From Saccharomycopsis malanga (Eukaryota > Ascomycota > Saccharomycetes > Ascoideales > Saccharomycopsidaceae), in the NCBI GenBank assembly GCA_004014935.1, contig CP025321.1, forward strand, positions 124,001-188,000: a DNA stretch of 64,000 nucleotides. The letters run 5' to 3'. This document shows, in pieces, positions 9,420 through 20,173 of the stretch; positions within the stretch are counted from its first letter, which is position 1, and each line of letters begins with the position of its first letter. The notes below the pieces were generated by a model. The model was not told the DNA's origin, made no database searches, and worked only from the letters and a program-made list of their open reading frames with translations. A program made the translations under genes and the position numbers.

Positions 9420-10277
9420 CTATCTCCTAAGAGAGTCGAAAAACTGAGTGGTCAAAGGTCTCACAGGCTCTGTATCGCTCTCAGGAGTTCCCTGGCGAGT
9501 ATTGTCGGCGGTTTCCGCATTATCGTCCGCAGGAAGAGGAGCAGGGGCAGTATTGTCAACAAATCTTCTAGAACGGGTAGGCTTATAGAAGAACTTGTAC
9601 ACTGACTTATAAAAAGGCACTCTCCAGTACTTTCCCGGGACGATATCCAAGTCTATTAAGAAGCCCAAGAACCAGCCTGTGATGAAAGGTACTACAGAGT
9701 CGACGCCTTCGCTTAAAGCGAGCTGCAAGCATAACATGTATACAAAGAACTTGTCAGTAAGCACGAGTTTTGGAGAATTGTTTTCGGGTCCATTTGAGGG
9801 AAGAATGTCGGTGATTTCGAACCTGTAGACTGTGGGTATATAGACACTGTATTCGAAGAGCAAGGCTCCTATTATGGGAAGAGGTCCAGTGGCATAGTTG
9901 AGATGCTGTAGTAGATTCCAATTGTTTGGTAAGACCAACTTCACAGTAAAATTAAGCGCCATCATGAAAGATACGTTCAAAGCGTATACCAAGATAAGAA
10001 ACGATAGGAAGTTGTGGGATGACTTGTATTGTTCAATGACAAGGAACTCGTAAAATACAATCGAGCTGAAGAATACCTGAGACTCATTGGAAAAGCTTAA
10101 TGGGTTGATAAGAAGTCTCCAGTATTGTCCCCACGAAAAGATAAATGGCTCAAAGCTCAAATAGAACGCATATTTGAGGTCTAGCATAGATACCAAGACA
10201 GGCACAACCACGTTAGATATTATAATTAGCTTGGACACCGGAAAGTGCCTCAAGCCTTTTGGAGTTGGAGAGACCAT
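9420..10277 (-). CDS. DSC2: Dsc2-like rhomboid pseudoprotease
   Basis: The 285-residue multi-pass membrane protein resembles Dsc2, a derlin/rhomboid-like subunit of the Golgi/endosomal DSC ubiquitin ligase (Dsc1-Tul1 type). Visible features are an N-terminal soluble segment, a hydrophobic helix at about 17-40, the WGQYWRLL motif near 50 that marks rhomboid-like folds just before the L1 region, further TM segments to about residue 225, and a hydrophilic Pro/Asp-rich tail ending with RPLTTQFFDSLRR, reminiscent of fungal Dsc2 tails. No rhomboid GxSG/H catalytic dyad is seen, as expected. The UBA domain of S. pombe Dsc2 is not apparent. It shares a divergent promoter with TAF12. Confidence 0.75.
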   Translation of the reverse strand: MVSPTPKGLRHFPVSKLIIISNVVVPVLVSMLDLKYAFYLSFEPFIFSWGQYWRLLINPLSFSNESQVFFSSIVFYEFLVIEQYKSSHNFLSFLILVYALNVSFMMALNFTVKLVLPNNWNLLQHLNYATGPLPIIGALLFEYSVYIPTVYRFEITDILPSNGPENNSPKLVLTDKFFVYMLCLQLALSEGVDSVVPFITGWFLGFLIDLDIVPGKYWRVPFYKSVYKFFYKPTRSRRFVDNTAPAPLPADDNAETADNTRQGTPESDTEPVRPLTTQFFDSLRR

Positions 10278-10669
10278 CTTATGAGATACTAACTAACTAC
10301 CTAACACTGCGAAAACACATAGTAATCGCCACTCTCAACAAGTCGCTGTCATACAACCATACTCCAGCACCCGATAATTGCTATACCCACCATAGCCATA
10401 AAAAAGTGAATATTCACCCTTAGGCCTTTAGACGCATCCATTTTTTGGAGGAGTGCACGTGACGTGTATTTGAAAAGTGATTTTTGGCGATTTCAAGTTG
10501 GGTGTACATATTAGAGAGATACAAGGATAGATGAGGCTTATACAAGCGATATATTGAGAGAATCAGGAGGTCGCAGAGTCACGTAAACGTATTGGAGTTG
10601 TTCTGTGCGAGTGAGTGGTTTCTTGTACATCTCGAGCACTATTGGCTGTTTTTATCATAAGCGCTTATA
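10278..10669. promoter_or_regulatory. Divergent promoter, DSC2-like / TAF12
   Basis: This 392-bp spacer between two start codons has a Cbf1-like CACGTGAC at about 10456-10463 and a second TCACGT near 10577. No TATA box stands out near either gene. No plus-strand ATG occurs in the last 130 bp before TAF12. Confidence 0.45.
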
Positions 10670-13279
10670 ATGAATTTCAACAATAATAGTAACAATGCCA
10701 ACAATGCACCAGGGCAGCCACAGGCCAATATGGGCCAGGCCATTCAGTTGAACCAGCAGCAGCTACAACAGTTGATGATGCGGTTCAAAAGCGAGTCTGA
10801 GTTGGCGACTCGTTTAGGCGCTAATAGTGAGGAGGGAAGAAGACATTATGCTACTGCAACCAAGATTAAAACGCTTCTAATCAACTATACAAACAAGCAA
10901 AAGTTGAAGCAACAGCAGCAGAAGCTTCAGCAGCAACAGAGTCAGCAAGTCCCTCAACAGGGTCAGACCAGTGCTACATCGCCTAACATAAATAATGCGC
11001 CTAACATGAACATGAATAACATGAATGCTATGAACAATCCACGCGTTGGTCAGATGAACTCAAGTGTCAATGTAGGAAGTCCAGCTCATATGCCAGGCAA
11101 TATTCCAATGGGAAACATGAACATGAATAATGATAATGCTTCTAGACCTGCGTCTGCTATGAGTATGAATAGTAATCAGCCGTCCACGAATCCAAACTTT
11201 AATGCTCTTCGAGGAATGCCAAATTTCGGCAACATGAATTTGACCCAGCAATCTGGTGCTAATAACAACAGTTCCAGTAGTAGCACTGTGAATAACGATA
11301 ATAGTTTCAATGGCCAGAAGTTCAATCCCCCTGGTACATCTAATGCTAACAGTCCTGCATTGTCAGCTGTGTCCAACAATAGTGGTAACAACTTTAGCAA
11401 TGCTAGCAATAACGGCAATGCTGTTAACAAACCAGCTGCTAACAGCAACCCTGGTCTGGCAAGCGGAAATTTGAATAACACCCCTTTGATGATACAAGTG
11501 CAGAACCTTAAGAAATTGAACTACATATACCAGGAATATGGCAAGAAACTTGCCAATTACCGTGCCTTTTTGCGGAAACCAAACTTGGCGCCAGAAACTA
11601 TACAGAAATTGCAACAGGAGGGGGCAGCTATTCAGAGTAAATTGGAACAGATCAAAGTTTTGATGCTAAGATTGAATCAAAGTTTAAGACAAAACAGGGG
11701 AAACATTTCTACTTTAGCTCAGCAGCAGCAACAACAGCAACAAAGACAACCACAGGAAAACCAGCAAAACCTACAACCACAGCTGCTAAAACCTCAACAA
11801 CCTCAACAATCACAAGTTCCAAACCAACCCCAAGTGCCTAATCAAGCACCTATTCCGTCTCCAAACATGAACTTGTTGCGAAACAACATGTTAGCTAACA
11901 ATACAAAAAACAGTGTTCCAGCCACACCTAGTCCTCTATTAAATCAGGCGTTTCTCAATAATCCTCCGGGAGGAATCAATAATAATAACAATATAAGAAA
12001 CAATTTCAATGTGGCCGCTAATAATCCTGCCCAGCCTGCGACTAACTTTTTGGGAAACATTTCTATTAATCAGAGCATGCTAAACAAATTGACTCCTCAA
12101 CAAAGAGCCCAGTTGTTGCAACAATACAAAAAAAACCAAGCCATGAAGGCCGCTGCTACGCTTTCCAGAGCTAATGGTCCCCAGATGCCTAATGGAATAG
12201 CTGCTAATCCTGCTCAGTTGGCCGCCCAGCAGCAAATGAATAAACCAGGAAACATCCAAAATGCAATGTCACCTCTCCCAAACTCTCCTGGGGTGGTTCC
12301 TGCCGCATCGCCTCTCAATATGGGCATGAATATGAATCGTATGCCAGGAAACATGATGGGGCAATCCCCTGTGATTCCCCAAACGCCTCCTTTGAATCAA
12401 CAAGTTCAGCAGAATGTTCAACAGAAACAACAGATTCATCAGCAAATGCTTCAACAGAAGCCTCAACAACAGCCTCAACCTCCTCCTCCTGCTCCTCCTG
12501 CACAGCCTCAACCTCAACCCCAGCAGGTCCAGCAGCAAATGCAGCCAGCTCCGCAACAAACAAGACAACCAACACCTCAAAATCAACGTCCTGGGCCTCC
12601 TCAGTCTGTAAAAAGTGGCTCACAGCCGCCACAACCACAGGCTGCTAGTGAAGAAGGCTCTGCTAAGAAAAGCGTTCTTCCTGAAGTAAATAATGAATCT
12701 TCAGACTTGACAAGAAGACTTATAGAGAAAAACATTCTTAAAGAACCTATTTCGTCTATACCTATTTCTAAAGATTTCAAGTATGTCGATCCCGAGCCAG
12801 TATTGCTAAAGGATATGAAGCCTAGCATCAACAGTGGATATGCGGCTGCCCCAATTTTATCTACCCCCGCACTTGTGAAAATTCCAGAGTTGCTGATAGA
12901 GTCTGGAAGTGGCAGCCAAAACAGAGTGGTCAGTAAACGCAAGTTGAATGAGTTGGTGAAAGCAGTGGGAATAGATGAGGGAGACGGTGAAACAACCATT
13001 GGTGGTGATGTCGAGGAAATTTTGCTCAACTTGGCTGATGAGTTTGTAAACAGTGTTACTACTTTTGCTTGTCATTTGGCAAAAAGAAGAAAAGTCGATG
13101 CTGTAGACAGTAAAGACATCCAGTTGCATCTCGAAAGAAACTTGAATATCAAGATTCCAGGCTACGCTAATGACGAAATCAGAAATATCCGGAAATGGGC
13201 TCCTACTAGCTCGTACTTGCAAAAAATCAATGGTGTTGACGTGTCGCGGTCTGTGGATAGACAAACCAAGAATATTTAA
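10670..13279 (+). CDS. TAF12: TFIID/SAGA histone-fold subunit Taf12
   Basis: Taf12 pairs through a histone H2B-like fold with Taf4 in TFIID and with Ada1 in SAGA. In this 869-residue protein the fold occupies about residues 755-850, beginning SKRKLNELVKAVG and continuing through EEILLNLADEFV and the HLAKRRK loop to KDIQLHLERNLNI, a textbook Taf12 series. The preceding 730 residues are Asn-, Gln- and Pro-rich, with two moderately conserved helical blocks near 20-90 (QLQQLMMRF...) and 270-345 (LKKLNYIYQEYGKKL). It is much longer than the roughly 539-residue S. cerevisiae protein; the extra length is low-complexity Q/N/P tracts. No frame problem is seen. Confidence 0.95.
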   Translation: MNFNNNSNNANNAPGQPQANMGQAIQLNQQQLQQLMMRFKSESELATRLGANSEEGRRHYATATKIKTLLINYTNKQKLKQQQQKLQQQQSQQVPQQGQTSATSPNINNAPNMNMNNMNAMNNPRVGQMNSSVNVGSPAHMPGNIPMGNMNMNNDNASRPASAMSMNSNQPSTNPNFNALRGMPNFGNMNLTQQSGANNNSSSSSTVNNDNSFNGQKFNPPGTSNANSPALSAVSNNSGNNFSNASNNGNAVNKPAANSNPGLASGNLNNTPLMIQVQNLKKLNYIYQEYGKKLANYRAFLRKPNLAPETIQKLQQEGAAIQSKLEQIKVLMLRLNQSLRQNRGNISTLAQQQQQQQQRQPQENQQNLQPQLLKPQQPQQSQVPNQPQVPNQAPIPSPNMNLLRNNMLANNTKNSVPATPSPLLNQAFLNNPPGGINNNNNIRNNFNVAANNPAQPATNFLGNISINQSMLNKLTPQQRAQLLQQYKKNQAMKAAATLSRANGPQMPNGIAANPAQLAAQQQMNKPGNIQNAMSPLPNSPGVVPAASPLNMGMNMNRMPGNMMGQSPVIPQTPPLNQQVQQNVQQKQQIHQQMLQQKPQQQPQPPPPAPPAQPQPQPQQVQQQMQPAPQQTRQPTPQNQRPGPPQSVKSGSQPPQPQAASEEGSAKKSVLPEVNNESSDLTRRLIEKNILKEPISSIPISKDFKYVDPEPVLLKDMKPSINSGYAAAPILSTPALVKIPELLIESGSGSQNRVVSKRKLNELVKAVGIDEGDGETTIGGDVEEILLNLADEFVNSVTTFACHLAKRRKVDAVDSKDIQLHLERNLNIKIPGYANDEIRNIRKWAPTSSYLQKINGVDVSRSVDRQTKNI

Positions 13280-13887
13280 TGATGAAATGGTAAGTATTGT
13301 AAAAGTAGTTTTCGACTTTCAAGTAAAATAGGATTAATGTACAAGATATGTGTTGGTATTTGATTTCAATGTAGTTGGTTATTATGTGATATGCTATAGA
13401 ACAAGGTGCCTATGATATCCAAGGCCATTACAGTCCTGAATGCTTAATTATTTGGATTTGAAAGTATTGCTCTGCGTAATAATAATTTTGTTTTCATTAG
13501 CTGAGCAATGTGTTACTAGTTGGTACTGTATCTACAAGTTGGTAAGTCTATTACAGTTTAAACTAACTGGTGTATTTATAAATTTAGTATTTCTTTTTCA
13601 ATAAATGTTTTGTTAAGAAATAGTGGTGACCGACCGTCTTGTCCAGAATAATGATGCTTCAGAGGTTAAACTCAAGTCTAAATGTTAATTGCATCCAGGA
13701 ATAAGAGTCAAATCCAGTAAAGCCGATGAGAGGTTGAAAACAAATTTGTAAAACGGAAAGAACAAAAAAAAAGCAAAAACAAGTTAAAATAAAATGACGG
13801 AAGCTACATTAAGACAGGCAAACATTTACAGACATTACTAATGCAAACAACTCCTTTATTGAAGTACCGTCGTACAAAACACACCCA
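13280..13887. other. Convergent 3' flanks of TAF12 and KRI1
   Basis: This 608-bp AT-rich gap between two gene ends contains A-runs (about 13766-13772) and no coding frame, RNA gene or recognisable repeat. Confidence 0.55.
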
Positions 13888-15618
13888 CTAATCTTGAAGA
13901 CCCTTTTCGTTACCAAAGACCTTCTTTCTCCATTCGTTCAATCTTCTCTTTTTGGCAATTTTACGCTTGTCCTTCTTCGCAAGACTTGGGTCTCTGTATG
14001 GGGCAAGCATTTTCAAACTGACATACTCATTCAAAGCCTTATCGTCAGCAAGTAAAATTTCCTTTTGAGTAAGACCAAAAGATTCAGGTTCAACTTCACG
14101 ATACTTGAACTTGAGTTCTCCTCTCTTTTCTGCTGCACTTTCTTCTTCTTTTTCAACCTCTTCCTCAACCTTGACCATATTGGAAAGAACTATATCTTCG
14201 GCCTGTTTTTTCAAAAGTTCTTTAGACCTTTTAGCAGCCTTTTTCTCTGCAAGTTTTTCTTTTTTTGATTTTTTCTTGGATGGTTCTTCTGACTCATCAT
14301 CTTCCTTGACTCTCTTTTTACTATGGCTTTCTGTTGATTCTTCTTTATTCTGCTCCTCATTTTCGCTCTCCTGTTCGGACTCGCTATTTTCTTCTCCCTG
14401 CTCCTTCTGGTTCTTCTTGCTATCGTAGAATTCTTTCATTATGTCATCATCGTCATCCCACTGAGGTTTTTCGTCTGCCTCATAATACTTTTCATTGAAA
14501 ATCTCGCTCATCTTAGCATCCCATTCGCTGCTATCGAAATCATCATTAAGCAAGGTGTCACCAAAAACATTCTTGATAACTTCGTTATCGACTTCCTCAC
14601 CAACAGCCTGCTTGATCTCAGCCAATCTGTCCATGACTTTATTGACTTTGTCTTGTTTCTTCTTGTTGACCTTCTCTTGATGTTTCTTTTTTTCTTCTTT
14701 GGCTTGTTCCTGTTTTCTTAATCTCTGTTTCTTTCTAGAATTCATCTTCGCTCTTCTCATAGTGGCCTGATTTCTTGCATAGGATATAATTTCAGAAGAA
14801 GTCGCGTCCTCATACCTAAAATTATAAACCTTTTCAAAGTTCTCTACGGCATCATCAAACTCCTGTTCTGCCTTAAGCTCATCCTTATCAGATGCTCCGA
14901 GGTCCAACTGGCCACTATCCTTAGAGTTTGGGATCCAGGCCTGTTTGTTGATAAACTCTTGCAAAAACCGTTCTTGGTCTTTATCTGGATCTGGCAACTG
15001 CAATGTAGATGTTGAAGAACCGTTCTTCTGCTCGCTACCTGATGTTGAGTCTTTCTTTTTCAAAAAGCCGTCTTCGTCATCTTCGTCATTATCATCATCA
15101 GCTCCACCAAAAGCATTACTGATTTCGGATAATAACTGTTGTCTGTCTTCTCTCTGGGTCTCGGCAAAAGTCTTGGTATGCTCATCTTCATTCCCATTCT
15201 GAACATCGTCGCCAACGTCTCCACCAGCAAGTATATTCATTCTATGGTAGTCTTTCAAATACATTGGTTTCTCCTTTGTATCTCTACGAGCCTCCAACTT
15301 TTTAACTGCTTCTTCAGGATTTTCAAAAAACCTCACTTTAGAATCAAGAAGCGACTTGTCATTCGACTTCAAAGCAGTCAACACTTGATTGATTTTTTTG
15401 TCGGTATCTTGATCCAAAAGTTCACCATATTCATCTTCATCTTCACTGCTACTGTCATTAGTGTCACTCTCAGAAGCTGATTGTTCCAGTTCTTGTTTTG
15501 GTTGGCTCTTTAATTCTTTCTTTGATTGAATTTTTGGCTCATTATTTGGCAAAGTGGCACCACTCTGAGCAGCAGCAGCCTCTCTGGCTTTTTTGGTAGC
15601 AGACTTCTTTCTTGCCAT
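13888..15618 (-). CDS. KRI1: Ribosome biogenesis factor Kri1
   Basis: Kri1 is a nucleolar protein needed for 40S subunit assembly and interacts with Krr1. The 576-residue length is close to yeast Kri1 (about 591). Typical segments are the N-terminal Lys/Ala stretch, an acidic block, and the conserved KVRFFENPEEAVKKLEA-like and KPMYLKDYHR blocks (about 95-130). The second conserved domain at about 245-300 includes FEKVYNFRYED and is followed by RRAKMNSRKKQRLRKQE. A long charged coiled-coil region leads to the C-terminal YVSLKMLAPYR-D motif and a basic tail ending near KVFGNEKG. The promoter carries PAC- and RRPE-like sites. Confidence 0.95.
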   Translation of the reverse strand: MARKKSATKKAREAAAAQSGATLPNNEPKIQSKKELKSQPKQELEQSASESDTNDSSSEDEDEYGELLDQDTDKKINQVLTALKSNDKSLLDSKVRFFENPEEAVKKLEARRDTKEKPMYLKDYHRMNILAGGDVGDDVQNGNEDEHTKTFAETQREDRQQLLSEISNAFGGADDDNDEDDEDGFLKKKDSTSGSEQKNGSSTSTLQLPDPDKDQERFLQEFINKQAWIPNSKDSGQLDLGASDKDELKAEQEFDDAVENFEKVYNFRYEDATSSEIISYARNQATMRRAKMNSRKKQRLRKQEQAKEEKKKHQEKVNKKKQDKVNKVMDRLAEIKQAVGEEVDNEVIKNVFGDTLLNDDFDSSEWDAKMSEIFNEKYYEADEKPQWDDDDDIMKEFYDSKKNQKEQGEENSESEQESENEEQNKEESTESHSKKRVKEDDESEEPSKKKSKKEKLAEKKAAKRSKELLKKQAEDIVLSNMVKVEEEVEKEEESAAEKRGELKFKYREVEPESFGLTQKEILLADDKALNEYVSLKMLAPYRDPSLAKKDKRKIAKKRRLNEWRKKVFGNEKGLQD

Positions 15619-16204
15619 CGTAAATCTCTGCCACTATAACTTCTTGTGAATATACCATCTGAAATTAAATACTGAAATTTTTTTTTTTTACCTCATCGTG
15701 AAGAGACAGGACCGCGCATAAACACGCATATCCCTCGTGATATATGCATTACCACGCATAACCTCACATTTACCCTACATGAGTCATACTGCACCTGACT
15801 GAGAGAGCTAGCGGGCTAAATGGGTGTAATGAGTGGATGAATGGCAGAGAAGCCCAAGTGTAGATCGTTGTGCCACGGTAAACTAGTGAGAAACACGTGC
15901 ACAATAGTTTCGGCGAAAGTGTGTGTAGGAAAGGTTATGTTGGAGGGTGGAAATGACAGTTTAAAGAGGATAGTTTTCCCACGCAAAAAAGTTTTCGTCC
16001 TTTTTTCGCACCTGAAGACTGCCTGAAAACGCGCATTGGAGATAAAGGCAGAATAGTTTATAAAGCGAAGAGCAAAGCAGATAGGGTATATTGGAGAGAA
16101 CAGGAAACAGGAATTTTTTGGTGACAACAGTTGAGCTGGCCGTCTTAAATAGAGAGGAATATCAGTATTTTTGATTGTAGAGGATTGGATCGGAGGCAGT
16201 GAAA
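15619..16204. promoter_or_regulatory. Divergent KRI1/URE2 promoter with PAC and RRPE
   Basis: On the KRI1 side, TGAAATTTTT at 15673-15682 is one base from the RRPE consensus and CTCATCG at 15692-15698 is the core of a PAC site; the pair 20 bp apart is the classic ribosome-biogenesis arrangement. ACGCATA occurs near 15729 and 15754. On the URE2 side the last 250 bp contain no ATG on the sense strand. Confidence 0.65.
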
Positions 16205-17146
16205 ATGGATAACAAGCCACCTATATCAAATCTTTCGTTTGCGTTGAAAAGCGTCCATATATCAAACAATGAGAGTGGTACGAACAACAATAGCAGCAAC
16301 AGCAGCAGCGGAAGCAACACGAACAGCAATTTTCAGGAACAGTTGTTGCAAGAAACCAATAATGACTCGCGGATATCGAGCTTTTTCCAGTACCAGCCAA
16401 CGTCAGGCATCACCTTGTTTTCGCATCGTTCAGCTCCTAACGGGTTCAAGGTGGCCATAGTGCTTTCAGAGCTCAATTTCAAGTACCAGACAATGTTTCT
16501 CGACTTCAATAACGGCGAGCAGCGTGCTCCGGAGTTTGTTTCCATCAACCCCAACGCCCGTGTCCCAGCCATCATCGACCATGACAACAATAACTTGGCC
16601 ATCTGGGAATCCGGCGCCATCATCTTGTATCTTGTAGAAAAGTATATTGAGAACAATTACAACGGTAGAAACTCCTGTAGCTTGTATGCCTCCAATTTGG
16701 CAGAAAAGTCACAAGTACTCTCATGGCTCTTCTTCCAAACCTCTGGACATGCTCCCATGATAGGACAGGCGTTGCATTTCAGATATTTCCATTCACAATC
16801 GGTCCCCAGTGCCGTAGAACGGTACACTGACGAGGTCCGCAGGGTGTATGGAGTGATTGAAATGGCATTGGCCGAACGTAGAGAATCGCTCATCATGGAG
16901 TTGGACTCCGATAACGCCGCAGCTTACTCCTCTGGTGTCACGCCGCTTTCGCAGTCCAAATTTTTTGATTATCCAGTTTGGCTAGTAGGCGACCACGTCA
17001 CCGTTGCAGACTTGTCTTTTGTGCCTTGGAATAATGTTGTCGATAGAATAGGTATTAATATCAAAGTAGAGTTTCCAGAGGTCTACAAATGGACGAAGCA
17101 CATGATGAGAAGACCAAGCGTGATCAGAGCTCTCAGGGGAGAGTAG
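16205..17146 (+). CDS. URE2: Nitrogen catabolite repression regulator Ure2
   Basis: Ure2 is a GST-fold protein that retains the GATA activator Gln3 in the cytoplasm when preferred nitrogen is present; it also has glutathione peroxidase activity in yeast. This 313-residue version has a short N/S-rich region (about 20-45, runs such as NNNSSNSSSGSNTNS) in place of the long Asn/Gln prion domain of S. cerevisiae Ure2 (354 residues). The thioredoxin-like GST domain starts at about 65 (ITLFSHRSAPNGFKVAI) with NPNARVPAI and WESGAI, and the helical domain follows, with the Ure2-specific FFQTSGHAPMIGQ and VWLVGDHVTVADLSF. The frame opens at a GTG two codons upstream, but the ATG at 16205 is taken. Confidence 0.95.
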   Translation: MDNKPPISNLSFALKSVHISNNESGTNNNSSNSSSGSNTNSNFQEQLLQETNNDSRISSFFQYQPTSGITLFSHRSAPNGFKVAIVLSELNFKYQTMFLDFNNGEQRAPEFVSINPNARVPAIIDHDNNNLAIWESGAIILYLVEKYIENNYNGRNSCSLYASNLAEKSQVLSWLFFQTSGHAPMIGQALHFRYFHSQSVPSAVERYTDEVRRVYGVIEMALAERRESLIMELDSDNAAAYSSGVTPLSQSKFFDYPVWLVGDHVTVADLSFVPWNNVVDRIGINIKVEFPEVYKWTKHMMRRPSVIRALRGE

Positions 17147-17968
17147 TATATTTCTAGTCGATTTTTCTTGTTTTTTATTTTTCTCATTTCCTTCATTCTA
17201 CACATTTTTCGCTTTTTTGCCTGCTTTCTGTTTCATTCTTGCTACTTCCGGATAGGAATTATGAAGTTTCTGGTTTTATACATCACACCTATAGTTTCTT
17301 GTGCTAATGAACTCTTTTTCTCAGGAAACACGCTTTAATTCGCAACTGGTATTATTAATCTATTTGGTCCTTTTGGTTAGTCTAAAATTGTTGGTTGTTT
17401 TGACAGATATTGATTTTAGTCTTTAAGACTATTTGTTCTGATTTATTAGTCTAATTTATATTACTTTATTTCCGAACTGCTTTACTTTGTATCTAATAAA
17501 TCTTGTCACACAGTCTTGCACCTACAACGATTAATTTTTTGATAAATGTCAACGAGTACCTTTGGAATCGTTCTGCTTCGCTTGTTTTGCTTTGCTTGGT
17601 TACTGTACATTTCAACATTAATAGTACTAATTATTTTTTAGGATGTTTTCAAGATGCTGGGTTTTTACAATTCACTCTATTATAATCAATGTATACCTAA
17701 ACTTCAATATATGATAATATACTCAAAAAAGTATTTCATATTGTCATAAACAGTTTTGTAATCATTTATCTACTATATTGAATCCCCCATACCAATCATG
17801 ATCAAACACTCTCTGTTAATCACTAATCATAACGATTAGTGATCTTACCTACTCATGCTACCTTATGCACGGTCATGTTGGAATCTGCATTCCAATTTTT
17901 TCAAAACTTATAAAGACGCTATACTATCAACATCTCAGTAACACAGCAATTAGGTGATTTATAGAGCA
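17147..17968 (+). promoter_or_regulatory. URE2 3' flank and JJJ1 promoter with hairpin
   Basis: No gene is seen. A perfect 10-bp inverted repeat with a 5-base loop sits at 17819-17843 (ATCACTAATC ... GATTAGTGAT), about 125 bp before the JJJ1 ATG. Close to the gene, CAATTTTTTCA (about 17895) resembles an RRPE site, which suits a ribosome-biogenesis factor. Confidence 0.5.
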
Positions 17969-19543
17969 ATGAGGGTAGATTATTATGTGCTTTTAGGAAT
18001 AGAGCAGACGGCTACTGATACAGATATCAAGAAGGCGTACCGGAAGAATGCTCTCAAATATCATCCGGACAAGAATCCAAACAATATAGAGCAATGCACC
18101 AAGATATTCGCTGAGATCAAAGCTGCCTATGAAGTTCTTTCTGACCCGCAAGAAAGAGCTTGGTATGATTCACATAAGAACCAGATTTTGAAACAGGGCG
18201 ACAGCACGGATTACGATAATAGCGAAGGGAATTATCCTGATGACGCTGGTATCAGTGTGCCAGACCTTCTTAGGTTTTTCGATCCTACATTGTATCAGAG
18301 GTATGATGATTCTGTAGCTGGATTTTACAAGGTTGCCGGCCGGGTTTTCGAGACGTTGGCTGCGGAGGAGGTTGCCAGTGGTAAACTGCAAGGTCTCGAG
18401 GGATACGAGTTTTTCAATGATGATGTAGAAGGATATGTAGGCGAGGACACCAAATATCCTATATTTGGACATTCCACTAGCGATTATGAAACGGTGGTGC
18501 GTATGTTTTATGCTGGATGGTCCAATTTCAGCACGGTAAAAACATTCTTCTGGAAAGACGATTATAGATATTCATCCACCATGGATCGGCGCACCAGAAG
18601 AGCCATTGAAAAGACTAACAAGAAGCTGCGTGACACCGCCAAAAAAGACTACAATGAGACCGTGAGATCGTTTGTTGCATTTGTCAAGAAAAGAGACCCT
18701 CGTGTCAAGAAAGGAGTAGAGATGCTTGAAAAGAAAAGAAAAGAAAAACAGCGGCTTGATATGGAAAGACAGATCAAACAACAAAAGGAAGAAAGAGCAA
18801 AAATGATGATGAATGAAAACTTTGAGTTACAGGATTGGCAAAGGTACGACATGAATGAGCTCAATGAAATTGAAAAGAACTTTAGTGCTTCATCTAGTAG
18901 TGATGAAGATGGAGATTCTGATGAAGACACGGAAAGTAATGCTAATGGCCTGCAAACAGGTGAAAATGTAGTCGAATGTTTTGAATGTATTGTGTGTAAT
19001 AAAGTCTTCAAAAGCGAGAAACAGTACAATACACATGTTCAGTCGAAAAAACATAAGAAAGAGGTCAATAAGCTTAGGTGGGAAATGAGAAAAGAAGGTA
19101 TTGCTTTAGGTCTTGACAACGATGCGGACACTACAGAGACATTTGAAGATGAGAGTTTCCAGACTGCTAGCGAAAACGAAGAAACCAATGAAGAAGCGAA
19201 ACTTGAAACTGGGTATTCCACAGTACATAATTCTCTGGAAGAACCAGCCGAGGCACTACTGGAGGCACCGGGGGAGCCAACAGTGGATAACGATATAGAT
19301 GAATATTACCTTTCTGAAGCAGAACCACAGGAAACCAAACCAAAACGTAATAAAAAACAGAAGAAGAAGAGTAAAAACAAGACGGTTGTACATGATAATG
19401 AAAAAGTTGATGCCAACGATGATTTGAAAAAGTTGTCGGAAGCATTGGAAAAGGGGATCTCGTTAGTGTCAGATGATGACGACGACTGGGGAACTTCCAA
19501 CAGTAAAAAGAAGAAAAAGGGAAAGGGTAGACGGAAGAAGTAG
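17969..19543 (+). CDS. JJJ1: J-protein co-chaperone Jjj1
   Basis: Jjj1 is the cytosolic J-protein that recruits Ssa Hsp70 to late 60S particles, acting with Rei1 to release Arx1. The 524-residue protein has a J domain at 1-70 with HPD at 32-34. A long charged region follows, containing the [12 protein letters not shown]...[16 protein letters not shown] block typical of Jjj1/DNAJC21. A C2H2 zinc finger spans 340-362 (C340, C343, H356, H362) and is followed by [14 protein letters not shown]. The C terminus is Lys-rich, also as in Jjj1. The frame opens at a GTG upstream; the ATG giving [10 protein letters not shown] is chosen because it places the J domain at the N terminus. S. cerevisiae Jjj1 has a second finger; only one is visible here. 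Confidence 0.95.
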   Translation: MRVDYYVLLGIEQTATDTDIKKAYRKNALKYHPDKNPNNIEQCTKIFAEIKAAYEVLSDPQERAWYDSHKNQILKQGDSTDYDNSEGNYPDDAGISVPDLLRFFDPTLYQRYDDSVAGFYKVAGRVFETLAAEEVASGKLQGLEGYEFFNDDVEGYVGEDTKYPIFGHSTSDYETVVRMFYAGWSNFSTVKTFFWKDDYRYSSTMDRRTRRAIEKTNKKLRDTAKKDYNETVRSFVAFVKKRDPRVKKGVEMLEKKRKEKQRLDMERQIKQQKEERAKMMMNENFELQDWQRYDMNELNEIEKNFSASSSSDEDGDSDEDTESNANGLQTGENVVECFECIVCNKVFKSEKQYNTHVQSKKHKKEVNKLRWEMRKEGIALGLDNDADTTETFEDESFQTASENEETNEEAKLETGYSTVHNSLEEPAEALLEAPGEPTVDNDIDEYYLSEAEPQETKPKRNKKQKKKSKNKTVVHDNEKVDANDDLKKLSEALEKGISLVSDDDDDWGTSNSKKKKKGKGRRKK

Positions 19544-20173
19544 TGTTTTGTTATTGTAAATGTTATAGAGATAAATTTGGTTTGTAATATACTGTTTCCT
19601 CATTATAGATTCATCTGTTGTAAGCTACTACTCAGTCTACAAACTTGTGATATTATTCAAACGTATGAACTGATGTTTTTTTATACAATGATGACTGCTC
19701 ACAATTTCAATCTGTGAATTACACAAAAAAGAATAAAACAATGTCATCGAAATGAGACATCCAGCTGTTCAATGGCTCAATTCTCTATAAACCAACTTAC
19801 ATTAATAATAAATACACTATTCAACTACGAGCATATTGTGATTAGAAAAAAACAGATTAGAAAATATTCTATTTACATTTTCAATCGATTCATCATTTTT
19901 TGTTTAGCCTTAACTATATTTATCACTTGATGAATATCTTCTGAATTTTCCTGGCTCACATTCATCAATTATGGGCTTCAGAATCTTGTTGACTAACGTC
20001 ATAATACTCGCAATACTTCTCAACATTATTCATGCATCATATATATGCAATATTATGCACCAATCACGCACATGTTTATTTTCGGCCAAAATATAGACGA
20101 ACTTGATTCAATATGATAATAAACACTAAGCTATCAGCGGTTAAGGAAGTGAATTCCGCAAGTTCATGGACTC
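19544..20173 (+). promoter_or_regulatory. ULP1 upstream region with overlapping uORF
   Basis: This 630-bp AT-rich spacer has several TGCATNATAT-like and GCACATG motifs at 20030-20095. A minimal upstream frame, ATG-GAC-TCA-TGA at 20166-20177, ends inside the ULP1 start codon (20174), so its stop and the main start overlap. Whether it is transcribed depends on the unknown start site. Confidence 0.4.

Noticed and set aside
12269-12638. Long minus-strand frames inside TAF12
   Set aside because: They are mirror images of the Gln/Pro/Asn-rich coding repeats; the plus-strand protein is clearly real.
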